Source of the DNA: Flectonema sp. DT1601 | Taxonomy: Eukaryota; Euglenozoa; Diplonemea; Diplonemida; Diplonemidae | Length of the DNA: 64,000 bases | Reading direction: 5' to 3' | NCBI GenBank assembly: GCA_964019425.1 | Contig: OZ025804.1 | Span: 558,001 to 622,000, forward strand | Part shown: positions 8,467 to 19,979 of the stretch, piece after piece | Layout of the letters: each line of letters starts with the position of its first letter | Numbering within the stretch: the first letter of the stretch is position 1 | Made by a program: the position numbers and the translations under genes | Notes under the pieces: generated by a model | What the model was told of the DNA's origin: nothing | Databases searched by the model: none | Seen by the model: only the letters and a program-made list of their open reading frames with translations

Positions 8467-11400
8467 TCAGTTGTCGTCACTCTCTTCAGTTTCTTCGTCA
8501 GAGTCTTCGGCTTCACCGACTGTGATAGAAAAGTTTTCTTCAAGATCACATCCCAAGTATGAGTCACAAATTAGAAACATTTTCAACTGATGTACTCCTT
8601 GGGATGGTGCTACGAACTCTAATCTCACTGTTGAGTGTTTCAGAATTGTTGCCTTCTTTAGAGAGAGAACGTGACCTGATTTCTCATCACCAATTACTAC
8701 CCACCAGCATTCTTCTTTGCGAACTGGGTAGGTTTGAGACATTACACCTCCTCCTGTCTGTGAGTCATCTGAGAGGTCTCTCTTGATGCTGACTGCTACT
8801 GAAACTGGAGAACCAGAATGTAAATCATCAGCTTCTGATACGGTTACTTTGTCAATTTCTATGTCTGGGTAGGCGTTGCAAAACTTACTCACAGCCAAGT
8901 GTTGGTTCTTAGGAATACCAACTTGTTTGAGAATCTCTTCATCGATATCGAATATACTACTCACACCTGAAGACTCGCACTTCTTTACAATTTCTGGTGT
9001 GAAATGAGGTATTTGAAGGAGAGGAGAGTCTTCTGACCACATTCCTTGAACAAGCATTTGAGAAACATCCATCGATGCGAGTAACGGTCTGAGCCATCTC
9101 TTTGATCCAACGACATCAACAAGAGCGGAGACTAACGGTGTGATAATTGGAAGAATGGCCTTCAAGTCTTGTAAGTGTTCAGGAGTTAGTCGGTGAGTCT
9201 GTCTACACAAGTGATAATTTAATAAGATGAGTACCTTACTGTGTGGATCATGAAATGACTGAATGTCTTCACCTCTCATTGGAATGTGTTTAAATAGTTT
9301 TCGAAGCTGATCACTTTCGTGATGTCTGATTGAGATGTCAAACAACTCATCGGCTGATGACAAAATCTTTAAAATATTTCTAACAGTTCCTGAACTGGCA
9401 TCACTTAAACTGTCGTTGAACATTTCAATTGTTAAGAATGACGTGTAGTAATACGCGCTGACCATTCCTAAATTTGCTGCTTCAACTTTTCCATTCTCTG
9501 ATGTTATACAACCAGCAGCCTCAAGAGATTCAACTGCATTCTCAGCGAGTTCAGATAAATGACCTGAAGTGTGTTCGTGACTCTTTCCAAACATTCCGTA
9601 ATAATTTGGATTTTTTGGTAATCTTCGATACAAATATGACCAAGTGAGGTAATCTACAGCATCATGCATACTTTCTATCGATCCCGCAGTAATTTCCGCA
9701 TTGAAGTGATCGTGTACACATTCGTCTAAGGCAGACTCCACCGGAAACGGTTCATGTAAAATTTTCATCAAAGAACTCTTCTGAGGACTGTGACACATCA
9801 CAATAGCCGTACTGCTGTCGTCGTAGTTTTGACGACCGCAGTGGCCAATCATTTCGAAGAGATCAGCAATAGGATAGTCTTCATGTCTTCTCTCAGAACC
9901 ATTATAAAACTGAGTACCACATAGTATGACTGTATGAGCTGTTGGTATATTCTTAACCTTGTAAAGAATTGGATGAGGTACGACTAGAACTTTAATGGCG
10001 CCAATTGATGAACTGAACAGTGATTTTACAATCTTTAAATCAACATCAGTCATTCCATCTTTTAAGAATCCTATCCCGTGAGACAACGACCTCGATAGCA
10101 GTGAGTTGATTCCGCCTGTTGTTTGAGTTCTGTACTTCTCAAGGTCTGATGATGTTATATTTCCTAAAAATCTTTTTTTATTAGAAGTATCTGACATAAC
10201 CATCGCAATCAAGTCAGCTACTAAATCATAAGCAGTTCTCTGAGATGGAGTATATATGATAACAGGTTTACCTTCACTGTGTTGAGTAATCGAAAGATAA
10301 ACAGGTCGACGCATAGCGATCATTCTGCTACTGAAACCAGCCTGGTCAAAACCCTTTAATTGAATTGTTAAAGGAACAGGTCTTGATGTTGGATGGAAGT
10401 TTAGTAGTCGTGACTCACCATCTCTCTTAATACCAATCCAATCACCAATATCTCTAGCGTATAATACAGGATAGCTGAGTCCTACTATACGAAGTGGAGT
10501 AGTCTTCTGTAGTCGACTTGACATGTAACGCATTCTAGAAATCACAACTTCCATTACGGCTCCCAATCTATTTCTTAACATATGTAAGTCATCAGCTATG
10601 AATAGTGAGATGGTGGCGATATTCTTTCTTCTGGCCCAACGTCTTGACAGTTGGTCCCAATGTTCAGCTGCAGCAACAATAACGTCACCAGATTCCAGAA
10701 GCTTTAAGTCTGTTACGGTGTCTCCCGTTAAGAAAACCATCTTCCTGCCAGTGTTCTTCTCAAAGATAGGAATCCATCTCTCAAAAGCATTCTTAGCTAA
10801 AGCTATTGTTGGAGCTACGTATGCGGCACGTTCGCGAGTTGTCGAATTCTCGGTGTTCATCAAAAATTTTATCAATGCAAGCTCTGCGCAGATCGTCTTC
10901 CCAGAGCCCCCCGGAGTGCACAGCAGACAACTGTCATTAGATCCCATCAGAACAGGGTAGCATTGCGTCTGAATGCTGTTCAGGGTGTCTACATCATGAG
11001 AGTTGAAAAAGAAATGATATTTTTTTGGAATTGAACTGGATGCGATTTCGATAGGTCGGAGATCCTTAAGTTCAGTACAAGGATAAGCTTTGTCTGGGAG
11101 GATGAGCTTACGGAAGGAGACTGGAAGAGTTGTTTCTGACCAAAGCCAACGTTCCGATACCGCCTTGATGAAATACTGAGGTGGCATTGGTTCCAATATT
11201 GGTAAGTAGAAATAAACAACGTGCTCCTCATTAACATGATCGCGAGCGAGAACAAAAGGTTCAACGTGAAGAAGTTGTTCACCATCTGGATCAGAGACCA
11301 TGATTAAGAATGTTTCAGCTACACCATGATACTTTGGATGGAATTTGAAGTCAGCTGTTATTGATAATGAAACTCTAACTAATGACCTGGTGAGTGGTTT

Positions 11401-14400
11401 TATGTCAGCCTTCAGATCTAATCGTGGAATCATGTGAATACAATGAAAGATCTTCTTTCCTAACTCTCGATTGTTTATTAACTTTGAAACATCCTCAAGA
11501 CCTAAGTCATTATAACGTTCCCATGAGAAGTTTTTCCTTTCTAAACTTTGAATAATTTGAAGCGGAACGTCTCCACCAAACTGACGAAGAGGACTGTGAG
11601 AAGACCAAACTCGTCTCTCTACCTGAATGCAGATTGTTAATAAGATGTCAGTGAGCTGCGCCCATCCTCGTTTTTTAACCGTCTCAAACATGGCTCGAAG
11701 AACTCGTCCGGCTGACTGTGTCACGTAAATCATATCAGCCATAAGTGCGAACCCATCCAGTTTCAACGATGAGATGTAAGTTTGAAGTAAAACATTTACT
11801 TTTGCTAAAGGATTGTCGACACCTTCCTTGACAGGGATCGGAACCCTGTCGAGTAGTTTTTGTAATTCAGCTTTCTCTTCTTCACGTACAGAAATGTATT
11901 TGAATTCATCAGCCATAGAGAACAATCTAAAAACATCCAAATCATGCATTGTGGGTTTTAAACCTTCATTGAACTGCTGAATAGTTCCTGAAGTAAGGTA
12001 GTAATGTGAAGCTACTCTACCAAGGTCTGTGCTTTCGAAGTTTCCAGTACGTCTGTCGTATTTTAGTAAGGAGGCTTTATCAAGCATTGATGCTGCCGTG
12101 TGTATTAAATCAGTTCTCCTTTGAGTAAGTTCTGGGTCGTCTTCCTTATCATCCAATGTGATTCCATAGAGCTGTGGATTCTTTCTCATTCTCGCATATA
12201 AATAGGTATATCGAAGCCAATCAACTCCTTCTTCGACTGTTAAGACGTTTCCCATTACAACTTCAGCATTAAGCTGATCAACTAATTTTGTTATAAATTG
12301 AGATTCAATTGGAAGCTGTTGGTTTAAAAGTGATAAATAAAATGGTAATTCAGTATGCCCAGTGATGATAATACCGACACCCTTTTTGTCATATTGAGGA
12401 CGACCTCCACGTCCAATCATTTGCATTACATCGAGGGATGATAGCTCTGTCCATTTTCCCTTTTCTGGATTATAAATTTGAGTTCCCTTAATTATAACAG
12501 TGTGAGCTGGAAGATTCACTCCCCAAGCAAGAGTCGCAGTCGATACCAAAACTCGTAGATGACGTTTGTCGAACAGTTTTTCTACTGCTGAACGATCTGA
12601 TCGACATAGTCCAGCATGATGGATTCCAAATCCGAATGGAATGATCTCTTTTAGTTGAGGATCTTTAATTGTGTCTCTGGCAATCTGTTCTAAGATATCC
12701 CTCGTCGATGAGTCGTCTTTTAGAATGTTTGAGAGTTCTCCATTGTCAAGTGCTCTGTCTTTAAGCATCTTAGCTGTCGAAGCTGTGTCTTTTCTACTAT
12801 GAGTGAATACCATCACCTGATGTTGTTTGCTAGCGTCTTCCATAACTTTTTTATAGACGATGTCGTTCATAACGGCTCGTCGTTTCATTGGTTTCTTTTC
12901 CATGATTCCAATGTATTGTTGTTCTAGTGGAATTGGTCTGTAGCTGTTGTCGAAGTGAAGAAGACCTTCTTTTGGAACTGACATTGTAGTGGCGACGTCT
13001 TCGTAGTTTGGAAGAGTAGCTGACAATCCAACTAATCGAATGGAGTCAGGATTGGATCTCAACATTCTCGCAATGATTGCTTCAATTACAGGACCTCTTG
13101 AATCGTGAAGAAGATGAATCTCATCGAAAATAATTAATTTAACACCCTCTAAGTGAGTCTTTTCTCCAGCCTTTCTGGTGACGATGTCCCACTTCTCAGG
13201 TGTGGTTACGATTACTTGAGAGTTGCGAATCTCACTTTTAGTCATGTTGGTGTCACCAGTAAGCTCTGATACTTTTACTTTAAAAGCGGATAGTCGATTT
13301 CCAAGATTGAGAACTACTTCCTGAACCAAAGCTTTCATTGGAGCGACGTACACCACTTTGATATCAGATAAGACATCAGGGTCAATCACACCACCTGGAT
13401 CTTCATCATACTCAACTGACTCTGAGAATGCTTGCAGTATCGATAACACAGCAACGTTTGTTTTACCCGCACCAGTTGGAGCGCATAGTAACATATTCTT
13501 TGATGATGTCAAAGCGTGAGTGCAACACTTTGACTGAATTGGATTCAGTCTCTTCATTCCTTCGAAAGCAGGTTGACACCACTTCGGTAGTTTACTAATT
13601 GAAATTAAATCATCTTCTGATATCTTTTGAGGTACTGAAGGAGGTACGTGAACTTCATCATATCCTTTGTAGCTGAAACGTTTCGCATTTGGAATTCGAC
13701 ATTGCTTATTAGACATCGTGTGACCTTCATTCTCAAAGGATAGTTCCTTAATATCGAGCATTGTCTTCGTCTTGTCAGCTGCATTCTTTTTGGTCTTTTT
13801 ATTCTCTCGTAGCTGGGCGCGGAAAGCATCTGCCTCTGCGTCAGTTCGCTTCAACTCTGATGACAGTTCGAGGATGATGGATTCTCCGTATGGCTGCTGT
13901 AGAAGTTCTTCTCGTAGTTGTGCAGTAGTTTCTTCATGTCCTTTAGAGCGCTCGAGTTTTGTACACCAGACGATCTTCCATCTGTTTGTGAGACACTTTT
14001 TTATGAAATCCATTTTCTCATATTCAAACAGCTCCAAAAGTGCTGTTTCGACATCGTCGTCAGTCTTGTCGTCAGACGCCAGGATGTCAAAAACAGAGTT
14101 CGCCTGATTTTGAGTTGTGAAAGCATCGTCGTCAGAACTCAACGGACCCATCTCTCTTTGAATCCAATGAGCGTCTACTTGTTTAGCGTCGATGTGATCA
14201 GCAGATAGAAGTTCTGATGTGTCTTCTTGATTAGCTTGGATTTGATTACCTTCTTCTGAATCAGATTCACTAATATTATCATCAACAACAGTAGTTGATT
14301 GACCTGTTGGTAATGCTGTTGAAGGAGCATCGTTACTGAACTCTACTGAAATGATCTGACCGTCAGTTATGTCCATCGTCTCGTCAACAATCGCATCTTT

Positions 14401-14664
14401 TGGTTCAAAGTCGGTAATCCTTTTTGAGATTACTAACAAATTTCTAAAATATTCCTCCGATAATTTAATGTCAAGCAAGCCCTCCACTACTTCCTTTTTG
14501 TCAATATCTCTCGTTTCAATGTCAAGCAAACACTCTAAAACGTCTTCACTGCATTCTCTCAAAGCCTGTTGCTGTTCGTCATCCAACAGTGGCTGAATGT
14601 TTGCTAAGAACTCTTCCCAAGCCTGTTTAGTGTTTCGAGTGAGGGGTTGGTACCTTCGTGACAT
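8467..14664 (-). CDS. BRR2: U5 snRNP 200-kDa helicase (Brr2/SNRNP200)
   Basis: A single uninterrupted 2065-aa frame; human SNRNP200 has 2136. An N-terminal helical/acidic region (~1-350) precedes two Ski2-like helicase cassettes, each followed by a Sec63-type unit. Cassette 1 is intact: CAPTGAGKTN near 394-403, DEIH at ~514-517, SATLPN, TATLAWGVNLPAH and GRGGRPQYD. Cassette 2 is degenerate as in other Brr2 proteins: CTPGGSGKT is kept but the DEAH-box position reads DDLH, the SAT motif reads SYP, and motif VI is GHCGRQNYDD. Brr2 unwinds U4/U6 to activate the spliceosome, and cassette 2 acts as a regulatory pseudo-helicase. The ATG at 14664 (MSRRYQPLTRNTKQAW) is chosen; the upstream in-frame extension has no ATG and encodes low-complexity hydrophobic sequence. 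An acidic tail (EDSDEETEESDDN) ends the protein. Confidence 0.97.
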   Translation of the reverse strand: MSRRYQPLTRNTKQAWEEFLANIQPLLDDEQQQALRECSEDVLECLLDIETRDIDKKEVVEGLLDIKLSEEYFRNLLVISKRITDFEPKDAIVDETMDITDGQIISVEFSNDAPSTALPTGQSTTVVDDNISESDSEEGNQIQANQEDTSELLSADHIDAKQVDAHWIQREMGPLSSDDDAFTTQNQANSVFDILASDDKTDDDVETALLELFEYEKMDFIKKCLTNRWKIVWCTKLERSKGHEETTAQLREELLQQPYGESIILELSSELKRTDAEADAFRAQLRENKKTKKNAADKTKTMLDIKELSFENEGHTMSNKQCRIPNAKRFSYKGYDEVHVPPSVPQKISEDDLISISKLPKWCQPAFEGMKRLNPIQSKCCTHALTSSKNMLLCAPTGAGKTNVAVLSILQAFSESVEYDEDPGGVIDPDVLSDIKVVYVAPMKALVQEVVLNLGNRLSAFKVKVSELTGDTNMTKSEIRNSQVIVTTPEKWDIVTRKAGEKTHLEGVKLIIFDEIHLLHDSRGPVIEAIIARMLRSNPDSIRLVGLSATLPNYEDVATTMSVPKEGLLHFDNSYRPIPLEQQYIGIMEKKPMKRRAVMNDIVYKKVMEDASKQHQVMVFTHSRKDTASTAKMLKDRALDNGELSNILKDDSSTRDILEQIARDTIKDPQLKEIIPFGFGIHHAGLCRSDRSAVEKLFDKRHLRVLVSTATLAWGVNLPAHTVIIKGTQIYNPEKGKWTELSSLDVMQMIGRGGRPQYDKKGVGIIITGHTELPFYLSLLNQQLPIESQFITKLVDQLNAEVVMGNVLTVEEGVDWLRYTYLYARMRKNPQLYGITLDDKEDDPELTQRRTDLIHTAASMLDKASLLKYDRRTGNFESTDLGRVASHYYLTSGTIQQFNEGLKPTMHDLDVFRLFSMADEFKYISVREEEKAELQKLLDRVPIPVKEGVDNPLAKVNVLLQTYISSLKLDGFALMADMIYVTQSAGRVLRAMFETVKKRGWAQLTDILLTICIQVERRVWSSHSPLRQFGGDVPLQIIQSLERKNFSWERYNDLGLEDVSKLINNRELGKKIFHCIHMIPRLDLKADIKPLTRSLVRVSLSITADFKFHPKYHGVAETFLIMVSDPDGEQLLHVEPFVLARDHVNEEHVVYFYLPILEPMPPQYFIKAVSERWLWSETTLPVSFRKLILPDKAYPCTELKDLRPIEIASSSIPKKYHFFFNSHDVDTLNSIQTQCYPVLMGSNDSCLLCTPGGSGKTICAELALIKFLMNTENSTTRERAAYVAPTIALAKNAFERWIPIFEKNTGRKMVFLTGDTVTDLKLLESGDVIVAAAEHWDQLSRRWARRKNIATISLFIADDLHMLRNRLGAVMEVVISRMRYMSSRLQKTTPLRIVGLSYPVLYARDIGDWIGIKRDGESRLLNFHPTSRPVPLTIQLKGFDQAGFSSRMIAMRRPVYLSITQHSEGKPVIIYTPSQRTAYDLVADLIAMVMSDTSNKKRFLGNITSSDLEKYRTQTTGGINSLLSRSLSHGIGFLKDGMTDVDLKIVKSLFSSSIGAIKVLVVPHPILYKVKNIPTAHTVILCGTQFYNGSERRHEDYPIADLFEMIGHCGRQNYDDSSTAIVMCHSPQKSSLMKILHEPFPVESALDECVHDHFNAEITAGSIESMHDAVDYLTWSYLYRRLPKNPNYYGMFGKSHEHTSGHLSELAENAVESLEAAGCITSENGKVEAANLGMVSAYYYTSFLTIEMFNDSLSDASSGTVRNILKILSSADELFDISIRHHESDQLRKLFKHIPMRGEDIQSFHDPHSKVLILLNYHLCRQTHRLTPEHLQDLKAILPIITPLVSALVDVVGSKRWLRPLLASMDVSQMLVQGMWSEDSPLLQIPHFTPEIVKKCESSGVSSIFDIDEEILKQVGIPKNQHLAVSKFCNAYPDIEIDKVTVSEADDLHSGSPVSVAVSIKRDLSDDSQTGGGVMSQTYPVRKEECWWVVIGDEKSGHVLSLKKATILKHSTVRLEFVAPSQGVHQLKMFLICDSYLGCDLEENFSITVGEAEDSDEETEESDDN

Positions 14665-15644
14665 TATTTTAATTAAAAATCCTGCCCCCTGATGCTGGTT
14701 GAAATAAAAAATTACAAATAAAAATAAATAAATAAATAAATAAAAAGTGTGGTCACTATAACAGTTCAGTAGAATGTCAGCGTCTGTCAAAAAGAAAATA
14801 AAAGAAATACAGTCATCTTTGTCGTTTGCTGCATCCTTTGCTATTCTATTCTTTCTTCTTCTTAATTTTTTTCTTTTTTTTTTTTTTTTCCCTATTCTTC
14901 AAACATTACCACAACGATAATCTAAACGAGTAATAAGATGTTCTATTTATTTAATTCATGTTTACTTTTTTTTTTTTTTTTTTACCGATGTGGTCGGAGA
15001 AGCAACTATGCAAATCGAAAGCCGATATTTCTTATGGTCTTGACTTATCACCCTGTGCGACGATCTCTTTGCGTTCAACCAAATATAGATGATAAGGACG
15101 AGGATTTAACAGTTTTGGTGTGTTTTTTTTCCATTATTATTAAAGTTTTTTTTTTTTTTTTTTTTTTTTTGCTTTTTAGTCTGACAATTTGTTATTGTTG
15201 TTTTGTTTTGTTTTTTTTCTTTTTTTTATAATTATATATAGTCGAGTACAAATAAAAACAGTTAGGCAAAAACAGTATTTATTTTTTAATTACACTACGG
15301 CGTCAGATGGTCGGAACGCACAGGATACATGAAGCCAGACGTAAAAAATAAAAAATAATAAAAAATAATTCCTAACGAGGTACACCAATCGCAAGAAAAG
15401 AAAGAAAGAAAGAAAACAGCGTGTACACAAGGAAAAAAGAATTAGTTATGTATTTAAAAAAAAAAAAAAAAAAAAAACTATCACATTAAATTCATTCAAC
15501 ACGATTAAATAAATAATATTACTTCTTGAAAAAGTGGTGTATCTCTCTCTCTCCCAATAAGTTTCGTCAAATAGGAAACAACTGCATCGCGAACTGTCTC
15601 ACAAAGTCGAGTGTAGCTCTTCGTCACAACAATGAAGGAAAGTA
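14665..15644. other. Intergenic with T/A homopolymers
   Basis: An acceptor-like TTTCAACCAG lies 31 nt before the Brr2 start (AG at 14695-14696) behind a tract of tandem ATTT repeats (14722-14745). Long T-runs occur near 14875-14890, 14967-14983 and 15146-15170, and A-runs near 15453-15477. An AAAG microsatellite lies near 15396-15415. No gene; on the minus strand 15505-15660 is open for ~50 codons but follows the predicted stop of the next gene and is unsupported. Confidence 0.5.
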
Positions 15645-17453
15645 TCAGTGACCATTTGGTATTCTGTTTTTTTTTTTTTTTTTTGTTATGAAAATGTACT
15701 ACAGAAGACCCAGACAATGACATAAAGAAATAACATACTCGACGTCAACAACACTACGCAATGGTGACAGTTCAGCTTCATTAGGAGTGTTACTCTCAAT
15801 TGCTGTATTAATACGAACCTGATTGAGACCTTCTTCTGACTGGATGGCGTGAGGATCTGCTTCATCTTTGTCATCGTTATCCTGGTCGTCAGTTTTTGGA
15901 ATTTTCTCATCCTTCTGCTCCACATCGTCAGAATGATTAACCTGCTCATCAGATTCCTTCATCTTCGGAACCTCTCTCGTTGGTGACATTTCACATTGCT
16001 CAGGAGTGTTAGATTCGATGGCAGTGTTATCTTTTGCTGCCGGTGCGCTTTCGTCGTCTTCGTGTTCTGCAACATCCTTATCAGTATCATCTTCAATTTC
16101 CATCTTCGGAACCTCTCTCGCTGGAGACATTTCACATTGTTCAGGAGTGTTGGATTCGATGGCGGTGTTATCTTTTGATGCGGGAGGGCTGTCGTCGTCG
16201 GCTGGTTTTTCGTCTTCGATTGGCTTTTGCTCGGCGACATCCTTTTCACCGTCTTCTTCTTCAACCTGCATCTTCGGAACCTCTCTCGTTGGTGACATTT
16301 CACATTGCTCAGGAGTGTTGGATTGGATGGCAGTGTTATCTTTTGCTGCCGGAGGGCTGTCGTCGTCTTCGGCTGGACTTTGTTCTGCAACATCCCTATC
16401 AGTATCATCTTCAACCTCCATCTTCGGAACCTCTCTCGCTGGAGACATTTCACATTGTTCAGGAGTGTTGGATTCGATGGCGGTGTTATCTTTTGATGCT
16501 GGTGGGCTGTCGTCGTCGGCTGGTTTTTGCTCAGCGACATCTTTCTCATCATCTTCTTCTTTGTCTTCCTCCTGCTGTTGCTCGATTTCCATCTTCGGAA
16601 CCTGTCTCATTGGTGACATTTCACATTGTTCCGGAGTGTTGGATTCGATTGCAGTGTTGACCTTTGAAGATGGAAGACTGGAATCTTTATCATTATTTTC
16701 TTCATGAGGGTTTTCATGACCCAGAACATGACTTTGATGTGAATCTGAAACATCTTTATCAGAAGCACAGCTAGTGGATGGAGAAGTTGGTATTACAGGA
16801 GGTTCATTCTTAAGTTCTAAAGATGATAATTTTGTTCGGAACTCGAATTCCGATATGGTTTTATTTTTAAAAGATATTATTAGTTGTCGAGACTGGGACT
16901 CTGTCAAGTCTGTTTCCTGTCGCATGCACCACTCAGTTGAGCGAATTACGTTGACCATTGCCTCCAAAGAAGTAGGAGAGGGAGGACATTTATGAGACTC
17001 TGAGTAGTCTTTATCTTCACCAGGTGGAGCTGCTCTCCTTACGATATCATCATCTTCAAGTCCTGACATTTTGTAGGTACAGCTTCTACAGAGTCCTTCA
17101 GACTTGGCATTTACTGGTTTTGGTTCTGTTTTGCCAGAGGTACCAAATAACCCTCCCAAAGCTTTTTTAAATACTCCCGGAGACTTAGTAGTCACCGCCT
17201 GAACAGGTCTCGTAGTTAGTGGTGCAGCTGCGGGGGCATCATCAATGACAGCATTTACGTGTCTACATTTCCAACAACTAACACAGCTGGCACCGTTATT
17301 CGAAACGTACCATACTTTGCCGTCGCATTTCCCGCACATTATAAAGTTCCATTTGGCATCTTTGGAAGACTCAACTGCGTACACAGTCGGATCACATTGG
17401 TATAATACAGTACATCCTAAACATCTCCTCATCAACTCCACCTCACCCGGCAT
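15645..17453 (-). CDS. Acidic repeat protein with Cys-rich N-terminus
   Basis: Starts at the ATG at 17453 (MPGEVELMRRCLGCTVLYQC). The first ~75 residues carry paired cysteines (CLGC, CGKC, CVSCWKC) and look like one or two zinc ribbons. A linker contains another CRSC pair. The C-terminal half is a low-complexity acidic region with six copies of a unit centred on NTAIESNTPEQCEMSP followed by a REVPKMEVE-like tail and a variable Asp/Glu/Pro spacer. A 75-nt intron with a GTATGT donor would replace a hydrophobic read-through tail (YVISLCHCLGLL) by the short end EIPNGH, giving 577 aa; unspliced the protein would be 584 aa and stop at 15699. No known family is recognised; the SP dipeptides in each repeat could be phosphorylation sites. 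Function unknown. Confidence 0.75.
15664..15738 (-). other. Probable intron near the 3' end of the acidic repeat gene (75 nt)
   Basis: Donor GTATGT after ...DVE; acceptor CAG at the end of a long A-run, resembling the intron at 7358-7431. Length fits the other introns. Not checked by homology because the protein is unknown. Confidence 0.6.
15760..16670 (-). repeat. Intragenic minisatellite, about six units
   Basis: The phrase CTTCGGAACC(T/C)(G/C)TCTC recurs near 15963, 16104, 16272, 16425 and 16593, spaced 141, 168, 153 and 168 bp. Every spacing is a multiple of three, so copy-number changes keep the reading frame. Confidence 0.9.
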
Positions 17454-17961
17454 TGTGAGGGGAGGGGGTGTACTGTTTGTTAGATAATTAGAAAATATTA
17501 CAACACCCACTGAATCTGAATAAGTAGGAGTCGTCCTGACCTAAAGGATAACAATTTCCCCTCATGTTGGCTAAAATATATTAACATTGTCACCTGCTAA
17601 AAGATCAAACAAACAAATATTCGCATCGGAAAAAAAAAAAAACAATTAAATCACACAAACGAACATCAGTTCATAAAAAACGATGCGATTAACCGAGATA
17701 GAAATAAATGATACCAACACAGGAGGGGAATATAATAAACTCTAACTCCCTGAAGAATGACAAGACAAGGATACACGCAAAGGCAAAAATCGATTTTGAT
17801 TTATCAAAAATAAACAGACAACGAAGACTATTACATTGCGTACTGAGTACCGCTACTAACAAGAGCATCAGGTTAACTCCAAGACCCAATCTTGGCAAGG
17901 ATTGCTGTAGTATAGCTTAGGCTGCTTAATACAGTATGTCGATAATAATAAAACAATAACC
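17454..17961. other. Intergenic
   Basis: An acceptor-like AACAAACAG (AG at 17473-17474) lies 19 nt before the ATG of the acidic repeat gene. An A-run lies near 17630. The rest is unremarkable and includes the 3' flank of the kinase gene. Confidence 0.5.
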
Positions 17962-19506
17962 CTATACTTCTGACATCGTCATAGGACTGGAATCTAACAT
18001 AGTTGAAAAGGCTAAAAGATAATTTGATACTTTTCCACTCGGAATCAAGTAGATTACTGAAGACCAGAGAGCTGAGAAGTTAGTTTTAATAAATTCAAGA
18101 AAACGAAGAACCGTAAATGTCGATTGAAACTTCACATATTCTGAGCAGGAGAGGCCTCTTGCTGCGCGAGTTCCGAGGATACGCACTCTGTTGATGACAC
18201 TTCCATGACACCAATTATGTGAACGTAGATAGTTTAAAGCTCTTCCAACAAACATCAACTCAGGAGGAAATGAAGCAGTTTCCGCGAGGATGGTTGTTAG
18301 TTTGTCTTTAACTTTCATGTGCATTTTTGCAAGTTCAGCACTCGTCGGAGGTTTCATCTTCTGAGACATCATTTGACCAGCCCCACGACTTCCTTTAAAA
18401 GGACGTTGTTGAGTCACTGATGCGAAGAAATCTGGATCTGTTATCCCCCACTTGTTACAAATCTTTCTTAACTCAGACTGATTTGCTAACAACATTGATG
18501 ACCAAAAAGTAGCATAGTCTCGACGTAGTTCATCAGTCATACAAACATACAGTCCATGATCGAGTAGAACTAACTGCGGTTGGTTATTAACATTTCTCAC
18601 TAATAAGTTACCCGGATGTGGATCACAGTGAACGTGACCACTCTCAAATATTTGATACGCGTACATCCCTACTGCTAATTCCATTATGTCTTTTTGATTA
18701 ACATTCATTTTCTTAAGACCATCAATATTATCTATGGTGACGGCATCAGCTACCCATTCAGACACTAATACTCTTCGTGTGCATATTCTAACAGGGGGAA
18801 CGTGAATCCTACTGCTGAACTGTTTTAGAAGTGTGGATGCTTTCTGACTATTACGTGATTCTTCATTGAAGTCTAGTTCTGAAGCGTACCTTTCAACAGC
18901 AAAGTCATAAGACCACAAGCAAGGAATCCCAAATGATTTTTCAATACAAAAAAGCAACACATGAAGCATAAAAAAATCTATTTTATGCTGATATGAAATT
19001 AATGGTTTTTGTACTTTGACGGCTACTTCAGTTCCATCATGGAGGGTTGCTTTATGGACTTGGGCGATGGAAGCACTTGCTACTGGGTCTTCATTGAATG
19101 ATTTGAATAATTCAGAGATGGGTTTTCCGAGTTCTGCTTCGATGACTTTAATCATTTCTTCACCAGGGTATGTTCTTGAATCTGAAAATAAAACTCGTAA
19201 TTTTTCCATATATTCCGGAGGTAAGACGTGTCCCATGGTTGTTAAGGTCTGTCCAAACTTTACATACATCCCCCCATTAGTATTTAGCATATCAGTTATT
19301 CTAGACGCGACCAAACTGTGAATTTCACTCGCATTTTCTACAGTCCAATTTACTTTATACTGATATATTAAAAAGATACCAACTCCTGCGGCTCTCATAC
19401 ATCTTTTTGCATTGCCATAAAATAAATAATCATCAGACGCGAACACTGCAGTAGTTGTAGCTGCTCCCGCCATTAGTGTTTTGCGAAAGAGGTGTCGGGG
19501 AGGCAT
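17962..19506 (-). CDS. ADCK1: ADCK1-type UbiB/ABC1 atypical kinase
   Basis: 514 aa, close to the 530 of human ADCK1. Family motifs appear in order: the KxGQ motif ([10 protein letters not shown], 81-90), the Ala-rich loop that replaces a P-loop ([11 protein letters not shown], 143-153), VAVKVQ with the invariant Lys164, [10 protein letters not shown] (210-219), HCDPHPGN (293-300) and LLDHG (314-318). The N-terminus ([20 protein letters not shown]) is basic and hydroxylated, followed by a hydrophobic segment ([12 protein letters not shown]), consistent with mitochondrial targeting and an inner-membrane anchor. UbiB proteins act in coenzyme Q or mitochondrial lipid homeostasis, and ADCK1 is linked to cristae maintenance. 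The ATG follows a 22-nt A-run; an acceptor-like CATACACAG lies about 30 nt upstream. Confidence 0.93.
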   Translation of the reverse strand: MPPRHLFRKTLMAGAATTTAVFASDDYLFYGNAKRCMRAAGVGIFLIYQYKVNWTVENASEIHSLVASRITDMLNTNGGMYVKFGQTLTTMGHVLPPEYMEKLRVLFSDSRTYPGEEMIKVIEAELGKPISELFKSFNEDPVASASIAQVHKATLHDGTEVAVKVQKPLISYQHKIDFFMLHVLLFCIEKSFGIPCLWSYDFAVERYASELDFNEESRNSQKASTLLKQFSSRIHVPPVRICTRRVLVSEWVADAVTIDNIDGLKKMNVNQKDIMELAVGMYAYQIFESGHVHCDPHPGNLLVRNVNNQPQLVLLDHGLYVCMTDELRRDYATFWSSMLLANQSELRKICNKWGITDPDFFASVTQQRPFKGSRGAGQMMSQKMKPPTSAELAKMHMKVKDKLTTILAETASFPPELMFVGRALNYLRSHNWCHGSVINRVRILGTRAARGLSCSEYVKFQSTFTVLRFLEFIKTNFSALWSSVIYLIPSGKVSNYLLAFSTMLDSSPMTMSEV

Positions 19507-19979
19507 TTTTTTTTTTTTTTTTTTTGTATAGTGGCTGTGTATGAAAATAACAGTGAGAGAGTTTTTTTGAAAGAACGGACATTAATTAAAAATGAATAAT
19601 TTTGTACTGCGTAAAAATTGTTAAATTCGGGATGTGAAATTCACTGGTTTTGAATTCCTATTACCGAAGAGAGCTTTTCTTAGTTTTTCTTTTTTTTTTT
19701 ATTACATGAAAAAAAAAAAAAAAAAAATCTCCCACTCCGTCACACAAACTCGGAGACACAGCGGCGCCCGTTTATAAATATGACAGAACTCCTCACGTTG
19801 GAACGTCTTAGTTGGAATATTTATTGCCGTCTCAAAAAGTATTCTGTTTGAGACAAATATTCAGACAATAACTGAAAACACCTTCGGTACTACTGCTACT
19901 AATTCATCGAGAATAGGAAAAAGAACTCGGTTAAGTTCTCGTTATTCTTTGTTGTGCTTCCATCTACTAATCGCAGTGA
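19507..19979. other. Intergenic
   Basis: Contains the poly(A) leader of the kinase gene, an acceptor-like site (AG at 19535-19536), and T- and A-runs near 19690 and 19709-19727. No gene. Confidence 0.5.

Noticed and set aside
15505-15660. A ~50-codon open stretch after the acidic repeat gene
   Set aside because: It would need a phase that the GTATGT donor does not give; the in-phase reading stops after six codons.
16006-16707. Long plus-strand frames opposite the acidic repeat gene
   Set aside because: Shadows of the repeated minus-strand coding sequence, Ser/Cys-rich and periodic for that reason.
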